The position numbers and the translations under genes were made by a program. The notes beneath the pieces were generated by a model. It saw only the letters and a program-made list of their open reading frames with translations. It had not been told where the DNA came from and made no database searches. Below are positions 6,154-12,325 of a stretch of DNA of 12,325 nucleotides, piece by piece. The stretch comes from Microcaldota archaeon (GTDB lineage Archaea; Micrarchaeota; Micrarchaeia; Micrarchaeales; CABMGC01), in the NCBI GenBank assembly GCA_021792235.1, contig JAJYVC010000038.1, positions 1-12,325 on the forward strand. The letters run 5' to 3'. The stretch's first letter is position 1. Each line of letters begins with the position of its first letter.

Positions 6154-8537
6154 GCGAGCTGAAGCTTATTATAAGGAAATCGGAGTTCAATGGCACGGCC
6201 ATAAACGCTCCTCCTTCGAAGAGCTATACGCACAGGGCCGTAATGGCTGCCGCACTTTGCAGGTCCGTTACTGAAATCGAGAACCCGCTGATATCTGATG
6301 ACACAGTTGCAACCATAAATGCCATGAGGCAGTTCGGAGCAAAGATAGAGTATGGGGAGACCTCAATAAGGGTTGACGGATCAGAAAACAGGATATTTAG
6401 AGGCAGTGGAGGGCAGCTTGTTGTTAACTGCTCTGAATCAGGGACTACATTAAGGTTGCTTAGCTCGATAAGCGCCCTTCTGCCCAATAAGGTGACTCTG
6501 ACTGGCAAGGAAGGACTCATGAGAAGGCCGACCAAGGACATTGTGGATGCACTGCGTGGTGTGGGCATAAGCATATCTGATGACCATGGCCATGGACCTG
6601 TAGAGCTTCATGGAGGGATGAAGGGACTTGGAAAAAGACTGATAAGGATACGCGGAGACACGTCTTCGCAGTTCATAAGCGGTCTTCTTATTGCGCTTCC
6701 TCTGGCAAAGGGCAGCAATACCGTGGAGATAATCGGAAACATACAGTCGTTGCCCTACATACGCATGACACTGGACGTGCTAAAAGCATTCGGAATAATA
6801 GTTGATGCATCAGATGATTACAGAAGATATGTTGTGCCTGGAGGACAGTCGTACAGGTCTCCTGGCACATACTCTGTGGAGGGAGATTATTCATCTGCTG
6901 CATTTGTTCTGGCGGGAGCTGCACTTGCAGGCAAGTCGATTGTAGTGAAGGGGCTGCGAAAAGATTCGCTGCAGGCAGACAGCGAGATAGTCCACATACT
7001 CGATAAGATGGGCGCAGACATGAAAGTAGGTGGAGAGGATATAGAAGTAGGGAAGTCAAAGCTCAGAGGAGTGGACGTGGATGCGGGGGACTGCCCTGAT
7101 CTTGTGCCGATACTTTCAGTGATTGCCTCACAGGCCAAGGGGATCACCAGGATAACCAATGTGGGGAGGCTAAGGATCAAGGAGAGCGACAGACTAGGTG
7201 CTATGATTACCGAGCTTGGGAAGATGGGGGCAATAATCAGGTCGAGGAAAATAGCAGGAAAGGAGATACTTGAGATAAGAGGACCCGCGAAGCTAGGCGG
7301 CGCGATAATAGACGTACACAATGATCATAGGATTGCGATGTCGTGCGCCATAGCCGGACTTATTTCGAACGGCCAGACCGTGATACAGAATCCAGAGGTG
7401 GTGAAGAAGTCCTATCCGGATTTCTTCTATCACATGCGCACAATTGGCGCAACGGTGCTCAGCGAGACTCCATCGATAGGCAGCAGATTCAGGATAACGG
7501 CATACGGAGGATCGCATGAGAAAGTCATAGGAGTTAAGATATCCGGATTGAAGGTAGGCACCGAGATATCGCTTGCGCAGATAGAATCGGATCTTGGCAG
7601 GCGCAGGCCTTTCGGGCTGCTTACGACCCAGAGGCGGGAATCCGACAAGATAAAGATTGTTGCGGGGATAGATAACGGCCGCGTAAGCGGTAGCGATGTT
7701 GTGTTTGAGATAGAAAACAGGGACGTTGATTCGAGGCCATACGAGTCGATGAGATTTACGCCAAGGCCGAATCACGGTGACTATACCACTTATGTAAAGT
7801 ATGGCGGCGTATTTGACTTCAGGGGCGGCGGGTTCCTTTCTGCGAGAATGACGGCATGCACAGTAATAGCAGGGTCCATAGCAAGGCAGATACTTGAGAG
7901 GGAAGGCATACGCATATTTGCATACGTAAAGCAGGTCGGTAAAGCAAAGATGGAGCGTATGCCTTCTGAAGCAGAGGCGCTTGAGAATACCTACAAAAGC
8001 GAGGTGAGATGCCCTGATCTGTCGGTCAGCAAGGCTATGAAGTCAGAGATAGAGGATGCCAGGTCGAAGAAGGATTCTGTTGGCGGGGTTGTGGAGTGCC
8101 AGGCAAATGGCTTGCCTGTTGGCCTTGGCGAGCCGATCTTTGATGCAATTGATTCTGTTGTGTCACATTACCTATTCAGCATACCTGCAGTAAAGGGGGT
8201 TGAATTCGGATCTGGATTCGCATCGGCAGCAAAGAGGGGCAGCGAGAACAATGACCTGTTTGAATTCGGAAGAGACGGGGAGAGTGTTGTGACCAGGACT
8301 AACAACTCCGGAGGAGTGCAGGGAGGCATAACAAACGGAATGCCGATGGTGGTACGCGTTGCGATAAAGCCAACTTCATCCATAGCGGTTGAACAGGATA
8401 CGATAAATGTCAAGACACACAGACCCAGCAAGATTTCAGTTATTGGCAGACACGATCCATGCGTTGCCATAAGGGCGCCGGTAATAGTGGAAACTACAGT
8501 TGCAATGGCGCTGCTTGACCTGTTTATGAGGAAATAG
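6150..8537 (+). CDS. aroA-aroC: Fused EPSP synthase (AroA) and chorismate synthase (AroC)
   Basis: One 795-residue reading frame carries two complete enzymes that act in succession: shikimate-3-phosphate plus PEP to EPSP, then EPSP to chorismate. Residues 1-436 are AroA: KSYTHR (Lys24, Arg29), SESGTTLRLL (95-104), RRPTKDIVDALR (125-136), TSSQF (171-175), CPDLVP (Asp317), RIKESDRL (Glu345, Arg348), NDHRIAM (Arg394) and KKSYPDFF (419-426). Residues 437-795 are AroC: FRITAYGGSH (His456), RRRP (484-487), RPNHGDY (His542), RGGGFLSARMTA (558-569), SIPAVKGVEFGSGF (677-690), NNSGGVQGGITNG (718-730), GRHDPC (766-771). Each half has normal family length and the junction has no linker. No stop interrupts the frame. 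An internal GTG at 7455 might also yield free AroC, but it has only a weak ribosome-binding site. Chorismate synthase needs reduced FMN. The stop is 5 bases from the convergent neighbour's. Confidence 0.93.
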   Translation: MSELKLIIRKSEFNGTAINAPPSKSYTHRAVMAAALCRSVTEIENPLISDDTVATINAMRQFGAKIEYGETSIRVDGSENRIFRGSGGQLVVNCSESGTTLRLLSSISALLPNKVTLTGKEGLMRRPTKDIVDALRGVGISISDDHGHGPVELHGGMKGLGKRLIRIRGDTSSQFISGLLIALPLAKGSNTVEIIGNIQSLPYIRMTLDVLKAFGIIVDASDDYRRYVVPGGQSYRSPGTYSVEGDYSSAAFVLAGAALAGKSIVVKGLRKDSLQADSEIVHILDKMGADMKVGGEDIEVGKSKLRGVDVDAGDCPDLVPILSVIASQAKGITRITNVGRLRIKESDRLGAMITELGKMGAIIRSRKIAGKEILEIRGPAKLGGAIIDVHNDHRIAMSCAIAGLISNGQTVIQNPEVVKKSYPDFFYHMRTIGATVLSETPSIGSRFRITAYGGSHEKVIGVKISGLKVGTEISLAQIESDLGRRRPFGLLTTQRRESDKIKIVAGIDNGRVSGSDVVFEIENRDVDSRPYESMRFTPRPNHGDYTTYVKYGGVFDFRGGGFLSARMTACTVIAGSIARQILEREGIRIFAYVKQVGKAKMERMPSEAEALENTYKSEVRCPDLSVSKAMKSEIEDARSKKDSVGGVVECQANGLPVGLGEPIFDAIDSVVSHYLFSIPAVKGVEFGSGFASAAKRGSENNDLFEFGRDGESVVTRTNNSGGVQGGITNGMPMVVRVAIKPTSSIAVEQDTINVKTHRPSKISVIGRHDPCVAIRAPVIVETTVAMALLDLFMRK

Positions 8538-8542
8538 ACAAT

Positions 8543-9055
8543 CTACCGTATGTACCTGCTAAGCTGTACCAGCCTCTTTATCGACACCTTCCTGCTGTCA
8601 GAGCCATGGTATCTTCTGTCAAGGTACATTATAAGTTTCGGAACTACCTTGATGAACATTCCTCCACTGGTCATTATGTACTGCGCGCCGCCAGCATTGA
8701 AGAAATCGGCCTTGTTGCCAGTTATCTTCAGTATCCTCTGCCTGTATATATCTTCTATCTCCTTGCCTGACATCTCCTCGGCCACGCCTGCTATCTGTAT
8801 GCCGACCTCGAAGCCCCCGGACAGGTCCGGTGGCATGACCACCACAAGTGCGACTTCACGATCCTTCTTTATGGCCCTTGAGTGCCGGCTCTTTGAGTTA
8901 GAGAGTATGTAGAAGTCGAACTTGTCGTCATGGGTGAAATATACTGGCGTACCCCATATACCTCCTTTGTCGTTTGTCGCTAGCACTGCGAGCGGAGTCG
9001 AATTGAGGCATGAGATTACATGCTTTGCAATTTCAAATTCTTCTGACTCTGACAT
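8543..9055 (-). CDS. FMN-binding split-barrel protein, pyridoxamine 5'-phosphate oxidase-like
   Basis: A 170-residue protein of the PPOX-like split-barrel superfamily. Typical elements: PLAVLATNDKGGIWGTPVYF (21-40) followed by FYILSNSKSRHSRAIKKDREVALVV (48-72), the strand-turn-strand that contacts flavin in relatives, then VGIQIAGVAEEM (84-95), which matches the dimer-forming strand of the fold. Members bind FMN, F420 or haem and mostly reduce small molecules; the substrate here cannot be told from sequence. Pyridoxine synthesis is unlikely because the family C-terminal PNP-oxidase motif is not apparent. The ATG has GTGAG just upstream. It lies 18 bases after dnaG on the same strand and is probably co-transcribed with it, with no obvious functional link. 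Confidence 0.8.
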   Translation of the reverse strand: MSESEEFEIAKHVISCLNSTPLAVLATNDKGGIWGTPVYFTHDDKFDFYILSNSKSRHSRAIKKDREVALVVVMPPDLSGGFEVGIQIAGVAEEMSGKEIEDIYRQRILKITGNKADFFNAGGAQYIMTSGGMFIKVVPKLIMYLDRRYHGSDSRKVSIKRLVQLSRYIR

Positions 9056-9073
9056 CAGCTCACTGTCAATACT

Positions 9074-10447
9074 TCACAAGATTTTACCCTGCTCCTTGGT
9101 GTAAAGCACTATGTCATGGAATTTCCTTGTGAGCGGATTTGCCTTTATTCCATATATAGCCTTTATGTTCTTCTGAAGGGCCAGTTCTACCAGTCTCTGC
9201 GTTATCACGCCATCAAGCACTACCGCGTACACGCCGCTGGAATAGTCTATCTCTGAGAGAAGCTCCCTTATGGGCATCTCCTTTATTACATTGCCTGCAC
9301 TGTCGTAGAGCCTGCTTCTGAGCGTCCCTGATAGCTCATCAAGGCTGCCGGATATCTGCGATAGCACCTGGGCCTCTAGCACAGGGGATGCGGCAGGTGC
9401 AGCATCCTTGCCTAGCTTTGATGCAGGCTCGTAGCTTACCTCTTCCACGCTCCTTGGCTGCTGCGGCTCGTCTGCGGCAGGCGCTCGCTCGGGCGGCCTA
9501 GGTGGCTCCTGCACCCTAGGCTCCTGCCTCTGCTGCTGCACAGGCCTGCCAAATGACTGGTGTTCCTGCCTGTCCGGGCGCCTCTGGAATCTCTGCGCAG
9601 AATTTCCCGATGTTCCAAGGCCCTTGTACTGATCGGAAGGAACCCTTGTCCTCATCGACTTTATTATCTCCTTGCGCGTGAGGTCCTCCACCTCCTTTCC
9701 ATCAGGTGCCTTGGCTATGTAGTCTGCCTCTGCGACATTGAGTATCGATCTGGCAATCATGTCTCCACCCCTGTCACCATCAAGGAACAGGGTTGTGTCC
9801 TTCTGGTTTATCAGATCGATGAGAGTCTTTGGTATGTTGCTTGCGGCACCGCCCACGGCTATAGCATTTGTTATGTCGTTCCTGAGCAGGTTGAGAACGT
9901 CGGCTCTCCCTTCCACCACGATTATCTCGTCTGATGTGGCTATGTCAGGACCTGAAGGCAGTTTCTCTGGACCGTATTCTGTTATCTCGCTTGCACGCAC
10001 GTCAGAAGAAACCAGCTCGGATATCTCCTTGCTGTCCGGCATACCAGTATCGAGCAGCTGCTTGAGCAGGTCCTTTGCCCTTGATAATATCTTCCTCCTC
10101 TTCTCCGACCTAGTATCTTCTACTTTTTCCACGTTGAATTTGGCTTCGTAGGGCCCCACCCTGTCAACGGATTCCACTGCTGCTGCAAGTATGCATGTCT
10201 CTATCCTGTCCAAGGAAGCCGGAAGGTGCAGTTTCCCGAAGGTCTTGTTGGACGACTGCTGCACATCTATTTCTATCCTACCTATTTTGCCGTTCTTCTG
10301 CAGCTCCCTAAGATCGAGCTCGTTGCCTAGCAGACCTTCCGTCTGTCCGAATACCGCACCTATTATGTCAGGCTTGTCAACCACTCCATCTATGTCGAAC
10401 TTTGCTTCGACCATGTACTTTACTATCTCAAGATAAGTCTTTGCCAT
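9074..10447 (-). CDS. dnaG: DnaG-type primase / exosome-associated DnaG, archaeal
   Basis: 457 residues. Residues 1-165 are the archaeal DnaG N-terminal region (AKTYLEIVKYMVEAKFDIDGVVDKPDIIGAVFGQTEGLLG is characteristic; no zinc finger, unlike bacterial DnaG). The Toprim domain spans about 170-250, with catalytic Glu179 in VVEGRADVLNLL and the Asp223/Asp225 pair in FLDGDRGG. Residues about 283-355 form a low-complexity linker rich in Gln, Pro, Arg and Glu, probably disordered. The conserved C-terminal domain (about 358-457: GTLRSRLYD..G, AVVLDGVITQRLVELA) closes the protein. Archaeal DnaG makes short primers in vitro and is a structural subunit of the RNA exosome, helping recognise poly(A)-rich RNA. 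The start ATG has GGTG 5 bases upstream. It is followed by the PPOX-like gene. Confidence 0.93.
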   Translation of the reverse strand: MAKTYLEIVKYMVEAKFDIDGVVDKPDIIGAVFGQTEGLLGNELDLRELQKNGKIGRIEIDVQQSSNKTFGKLHLPASLDRIETCILAAAVESVDRVGPYEAKFNVEKVEDTRSEKRRKILSRAKDLLKQLLDTGMPDSKEISELVSSDVRASEITEYGPEKLPSGPDIATSDEIIVVEGRADVLNLLRNDITNAIAVGGAASNIPKTLIDLINQKDTTLFLDGDRGGDMIARSILNVAEADYIAKAPDGKEVEDLTRKEIIKSMRTRVPSDQYKGLGTSGNSAQRFQRRPDRQEHQSFGRPVQQQRQEPRVQEPPRPPERAPAADEPQQPRSVEEVSYEPASKLGKDAAPAASPVLEAQVLSQISGSLDELSGTLRSRLYDSAGNVIKEMPIRELLSEIDYSSGVYAVVLDGVITQRLVELALQKNIKAIYGIKANPLTRKFHDIVLYTKEQGKIL

Positions 10448-10452
10448 TTTTA

Positions 10453-10507
10453 CACCATTGAGTATTGTTTTTAAGTATCATAGAATGAACTAAGGCTTAG
10501 TATATAG
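10453..10507 (-). promoter_or_regulatory. dnaG promoter region
   Basis: On the minus strand CTATATAC at 10507-10500 is the best TATA-like element; it predicts a transcript start about 30-40 bases before the dnaG ATG. GGTG at 10456-10453, 5 bases from the ATG, is the ribosome-binding site. A nearer A/T-rich CTTAAAAAC, about 29 bases from the ATG, is an alternative that would make the transcript nearly leaderless, which fits poorly with the good ribosome-binding site. Confidence 0.4.
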
Positions 10508-10627
10508 TACTGCTCAGCTCTGACCATTTCCGCCACGATAATACCTTAGAAATTCAGGCCTGTGCGGGGCAGTAGTCACGCGTTACGTAGCTTATGCTTT
10601 GATTAGTAGGATATACCATTCTTGCAC

Positions 10628-10658
10628 CTTGTTTCCAATATCTTATTGGAATAACAAG
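10628..10658. repeat. Strong inverted repeat / hairpin
   Basis: CTTGT-TTCCAATA, a 3-base loop TCT, then TATTGGAA-TA-ACAAG: a perfect 8-bp stem extended by 5 more pairs across a 2-base bulge, 13 pairs in all. It lies 43 bases beyond the stop of the small membrane-protein gene (minus strand) and about 120 bases before the dnaG promoter. It could form the 3' end of the small gene's mRNA or be a protein-binding dyad. On the minus strand no T-run follows, so it is not a classical terminator; on the plus strand a TTTTT follows at 10670-10674, but no plus gene precedes it. Confidence 0.6.
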
Positions 10659-10700
10659 ATTAATAATGCTTTTTATGGCGCGCTGTATCCACTGTTCGGA

Positions 10701-10862
10701 TCAAGGAACAACGTTTATCAGCACCACTGTGATGACTGACAAGTATATCAGCATTATCGACGCAACAAGGGTTATGTTTGACATGTGCCTTATGCGGTCC
10801 GCATGCGAGATGCCTGCCACATTTCTACGATTTCTTGTATTTCTCCCCATTCTTATACCCAT
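10701..10862 (-). CDS. Small single-pass membrane protein, 53 residues, hypothetical
   Basis: An ATG-to-TGA frame encoding a strongly basic N-terminus (MGIRMGRNTRNRRN) and a hydrophobic C-terminal segment (residues about 29-53, LVASIMLIYLSVITVVLINV) that reads as one membrane helix. The N-terminal Arg/Lys cluster predicts a cytoplasmic N-terminus. Six of eight Ile codons are ATA, as in the neighbouring genes, which supports coding. A TTTAAATA box centred 23-24 bases upstream predicts a leaderless transcript starting at or next to the ATG; a second ATG at 10850 would remove four residues. It lies between the glycosyltransferase gene and dnaG on the same strand. Size and topology recall archaeal Sec61-beta, but the usual AGL.RY and P..V residues are missing, so I do not assign it. 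No recognised family. Confidence 0.5.
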   Translation of the reverse strand: MGIRMGRNTRNRRNVAGISHADRIRHMSNITLVASIMLIYLSVITVVLINVVP

Positions 10863-10881
10863 TATATTATACCATTTTAGG

Positions 10882-10889
10882 TATTTAAA
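10882..10889 (-). promoter_or_regulatory. TATA box of the small membrane-protein gene
   Basis: Minus-strand TTTAAATA within GCTTTAAATACC, in the 58-base gap after the glycosyltransferase stop. Its spacing to the ATG at 10862 fits leaderless transcription. It suggests the small gene is transcribed separately from the glycan genes. Confidence 0.45.
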
Positions 10890-10920
10890 GCTATGCGAAT
10901 GGGCAGGCTTATGAATCCAA

Positions 10921-11835
10921 TCATTGATCCTGCGGCAGCTTTAGCCTGCGCGATTCCATCAGCGCTTTCAGTGCGACACGGAAATTGCCGTTGCGTATGC
11001 TGTCTGCGAAGTAGACAATGTGCCATGCTATAAAACGCGCATATCCGGCCTTTCTTATGTGCTTACGAAGGAAATAGAATTGATTCCTCCTATCGGCATA
11101 CGCTATCTTCTGCCTGTACTCTGGGCTTGAAGATGCCCGGCGCATATATCCCTGAAGGGGTATTATCTCTGCCTTGCCGTCATACACGTTCCTCATTCCT
11201 GCGTCACGTATCCTTAGGCAGTAATCGACATCTTCGTACCCGCCGATGTAGTTCTCGTCAAGCAACCCTATCCTGCCAGCTACGCTTGACCTGACAAGCA
11301 GTGCGACTCCTGGAAGTATCACTGCATCCCTCACCTTAGAGAACTCTTCGGCGCTTACGTCTGGCTTTCCGAGGTTCCTTAGGGAGAACCTGTCGTAGAA
11401 CCTGAATCCGAACCCTTGGTTTTTTCCGTTAGGATAAAGCAGGTTTGGGCTAACGGCACCTATGTTAACGTCGCTCTCGGCAATTTTGACTATGTCTGCA
11501 AGCCAGTTCGCATCGCTAACTATGGTATCGTAATTGAGTAGCAGGAAATAATCAGGGGCGTATCTCTTCAGTACATACTCTATGGCCCTGTTGTTGTTCT
11601 TTGCAAATGAATGGCAGTTCTTGTTCAGCAAGAAGATCGCTTTTGGTGCGACTCTCCTGGTCATCTCCCTGCTCCCGTCCCCCGAGTCATCATCTGCAAC
11701 TATTACCTTGTAGTTTCGATACCTCGTCCTCCCATATACTGTAGATAAGCACCTGTAAAGTATGGGCTTGTTCCTGTACTTTATGGAAGCGCCTTTGTAA
11801 TTCGATAGTATTATGGCAACTGATGGTTCCTTCAC
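10921..11835 (-). CDS. Family-2 glycosyltransferase (GT-A fold)
   Basis: About 304 residues, soluble, no membrane helix. Numbered from this start: the N-terminal strand VAIILSNYKG (about 6-15); VIVADDDSGDGS (45-56), the nucleotide-binding Asp region; NKNCHSFAKNNNRAIEY (71-87); the metal-binding NYDT (101-104, in the DxD position); and GGYEDVDYCLRIRDAG (198-213), whose acidic residues usually provide the catalytic base. This pattern is typical of rhamnosyl/galactosyltransferase-like enzymes that add one sugar from an NDP donor to a surface glycan. The histidine expected after the acceptor loop (commonly H..G.S) is replaced here by LQGYMRRAS. AGGTG at 11842-11846, 6 bases before the GTG at 11835, decides the start; a GTG at 11844, abutting the upstream stop, lacks one. 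It follows an epimerase gene, so the pair probably makes and uses an NDP-sugar. Acceptor unknown. Confidence 0.85.
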   Translation of the reverse strand: MKEPSVAIILSNYKGASIKYRNKPILYRCLSTVYGRTRYRNYKVIVADDDSGDGSREMTRRVAPKAIFLLNKNCHSFAKNNNRAIEYVLKRYAPDYFLLLNYDTIVSDANWLADIVKIAESDVNIGAVSPNLLYPNGKNQGFGFRFYDRFSLRNLGKPDVSAEEFSKVRDAVILPGVALLVRSSVAGRIGLLDENYIGGYEDVDYCLRIRDAGMRNVYDGKAEIIPLQGYMRRASSSPEYRQKIAYADRRNQFYFLRKHIRKAGYARFIAWHIVYFADSIRNGNFRVALKALMESRRLKLPQDQ

Positions 11836-11844
11836 GAAAAGCAC

Positions 11845-12325
11845 CTATAGGAGCTTGTCCTTCCATACGGCAGGAGCGTTCCTCCTTATCTCCAGGGGAA
11901 GGGTGTAGGTCGGCTTCTGTGGACCTAGGTCTGCCGCCCACTCTGCCATCTTCTTTACGCCTGTCCTGAAATTGTGCCTGTTCTCATATCCAAGCATGCG
12001 CTCGGATTTTTCCGTGGTAGTGAATGCGTGCTTTACTTCTTGCGGCCTGCCCTTAACATGGATTGGCTTTAGGTCGCAATCCATTATGTCCAGAACTATC
12101 CTGCATGCTTCATTTATTGACAATACCTCTGGACTGCCAAGGTTTATTATTTCCCCATCAGTCTTCTTAAGGAATCCGGATTTTGCGAGCGCTTTTATGG
12201 CGTCCTCTACGTATGAGAATGCACGTGTCTGCTTCCCATCGCCATATATGAAAGGGGGTTTGTTCTTCATTATACGGTTTATCCATATTCCCAGCACATT
12301 CCTGTACGCATCTGCTATGTTCTGC
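11845..12325 (-). CDS. NAD-dependent NDP-sugar epimerase/dehydratase, partial (C-terminal part)
   Basis: The frame stays open to the right edge, so the N-terminal Rossmann fold and YxxxK active site lie outside. The visible part starts QNIADAYRNVLGIWINRIM, continues IYGDGKQTRAFSYVEDAIKAL, then INLGSPEVLSINEACRIV, and ends LEIRRNAPAVWKDKLL. This is the substrate-binding half of extended short-chain dehydrogenases such as UDP-glucose 4-epimerase and GDP-mannose or dTDP-glucose-modifying enzymes. Arg in TRAFSYV usually contacts the sugar nucleotide phosphate. The exact sugar cannot be read. A GTG at 12297 is inside this conserved region and is not a true start. It is immediately followed by the glycosyltransferase, indicating a glycan-synthesis operon. 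Confidence 0.9.
   Translation of the reverse strand, partial: QNIADAYRNVLGIWINRIMKNKPPFIYGDGKQTRAFSYVEDAIKALAKSGFLKKTDGEIINLGSPEVLSINEACRIVLDIMDCDLKPIHVKGRPQEVKHAFTTTEKSERMLGYENRHNFRTGVKKMAEWAADLGPQKPTYTLPLEIRRNAPAVWKDKLL

Larger units (their letters stand above)
10448..10700. other. Intergenic spacer upstream of dnaG
   Basis: This is the longest stretch without a convincing gene. It holds the dnaG promoter at its left end and a strong hairpin at 10628-10658. On the minus strand the only ATG frame of note is 19 codons (MVYPTN...) without a ribosome-binding site. I saw no tRNA cloverleaf, no C/D-box pair and no repeat array. The GC-richer core around 10550-10610 could hide a small RNA, but nothing in the sequence demonstrates it. 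Confidence 0.5.

Noticed and set aside
8537..8543. Possible terminator between aroAC and the PPOX-like gene
   Set aside because: Only 5 bases separate the convergent stops and there is no T-run or hairpin there; transcripts must end inside the opposite gene.
10685..10710. GTTCGGATC resembling a tRNA T-loop
   Set aside because: No matching acceptor, D or anticodon stem can be built around it on either strand.
10720..10745. GTGATGA next to CTGA, resembling C and D boxes of a guide RNA
   Set aside because: The two boxes abut with no guide between them, and the site is inside the small minus-strand gene.
10666..10914. 82-codon plus-strand frame in the spacer
   Set aside because: It overlaps the better minus-strand small gene, runs almost into the glycosyltransferase stop, has no ribosome-binding site, and its composition (many Cys and Met) looks random.
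11690..11941. 83-codon minus-strand frame spanning the epimerase-glycosyltransferase junction
   Set aside because: It is an out-of-frame shadow of both genes, with no motif.
1..12325. CRISPR array, insertion sequence, rRNA or tRNA genes
   Set aside because: No spaced direct repeats, transposase-like protein, terminal inverted repeats or conserved RNA motifs were seen on reading both strands.

Overview
The window looks archaeal. Four things support this: TATA boxes about 25 bases upstream of likely transcript starts, a threonyl-tRNA synthetase with the archaeal N-terminal editing domain, an archaeal DnaG-type primase, and an EF1A-like GTPase. Ile codons favour ATA and Arg codons favour AGG/AGA. 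Genes are tightly packed, with ATGA/GTGA stop-start overlaps and several GTG or TTG starts. This compactness, plus a gene fusion, suggests a small-genome lineage (DPANN/Micrarchaeota-like). That placement is inference, not read from a marker gene.

Layout. (1) Bases 3304 down to 1, minus strand: a five-gene operon of a ribbon-helix-helix DNA-binding protein, an unrecognised 96-residue protein, a CysD-like ATP sulfurylase subunit, a CysN/EF1A-like GTPase, and an alkaline-phosphatase-superfamily phosphodiesterase that runs off the left edge. Its promoter overlaps a dyad that may be an autoregulatory operator. (2) Bases 3403-8537, plus strand, divergent from the first: thrS, aroB and an aroA-aroC fusion, overlapping one another. 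This operon encodes threonine charging plus the dehydroquinate-forming step and the last two steps of the shikimate pathway. (3) Bases 10447-8543, minus strand: dnaG followed by an FMN-binding split-barrel (PPOX-like) protein, convergent on aroAC with only 5 bases between stops. (4) Bases 10448-10920: a mostly non-coding spacer with a strong hairpin and a likely 53-residue single-pass membrane protein on the minus strand. (5) Bases 12325-10921, minus strand: the C-terminal part of an NDP-sugar epimerase followed by a family-2 glycosyltransferase, probably a surface-glycan locus.

The most interesting parts are the linker-free fusion of EPSP synthase to chorismate synthase and the sulfur-activation-like operon. 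In that operon a CysD homologue carries the CC...CxxC pattern of iron-sulfur APS reductases but lacks their catalytic tail, and no APS kinase, reductase or sulfotransferase is visible. The DNA-binding protein and the CysD-like protein also share a near-identical C-terminal KLRxLGY tail. No rRNA, tRNA, CRISPR array or insertion sequence was recognised.
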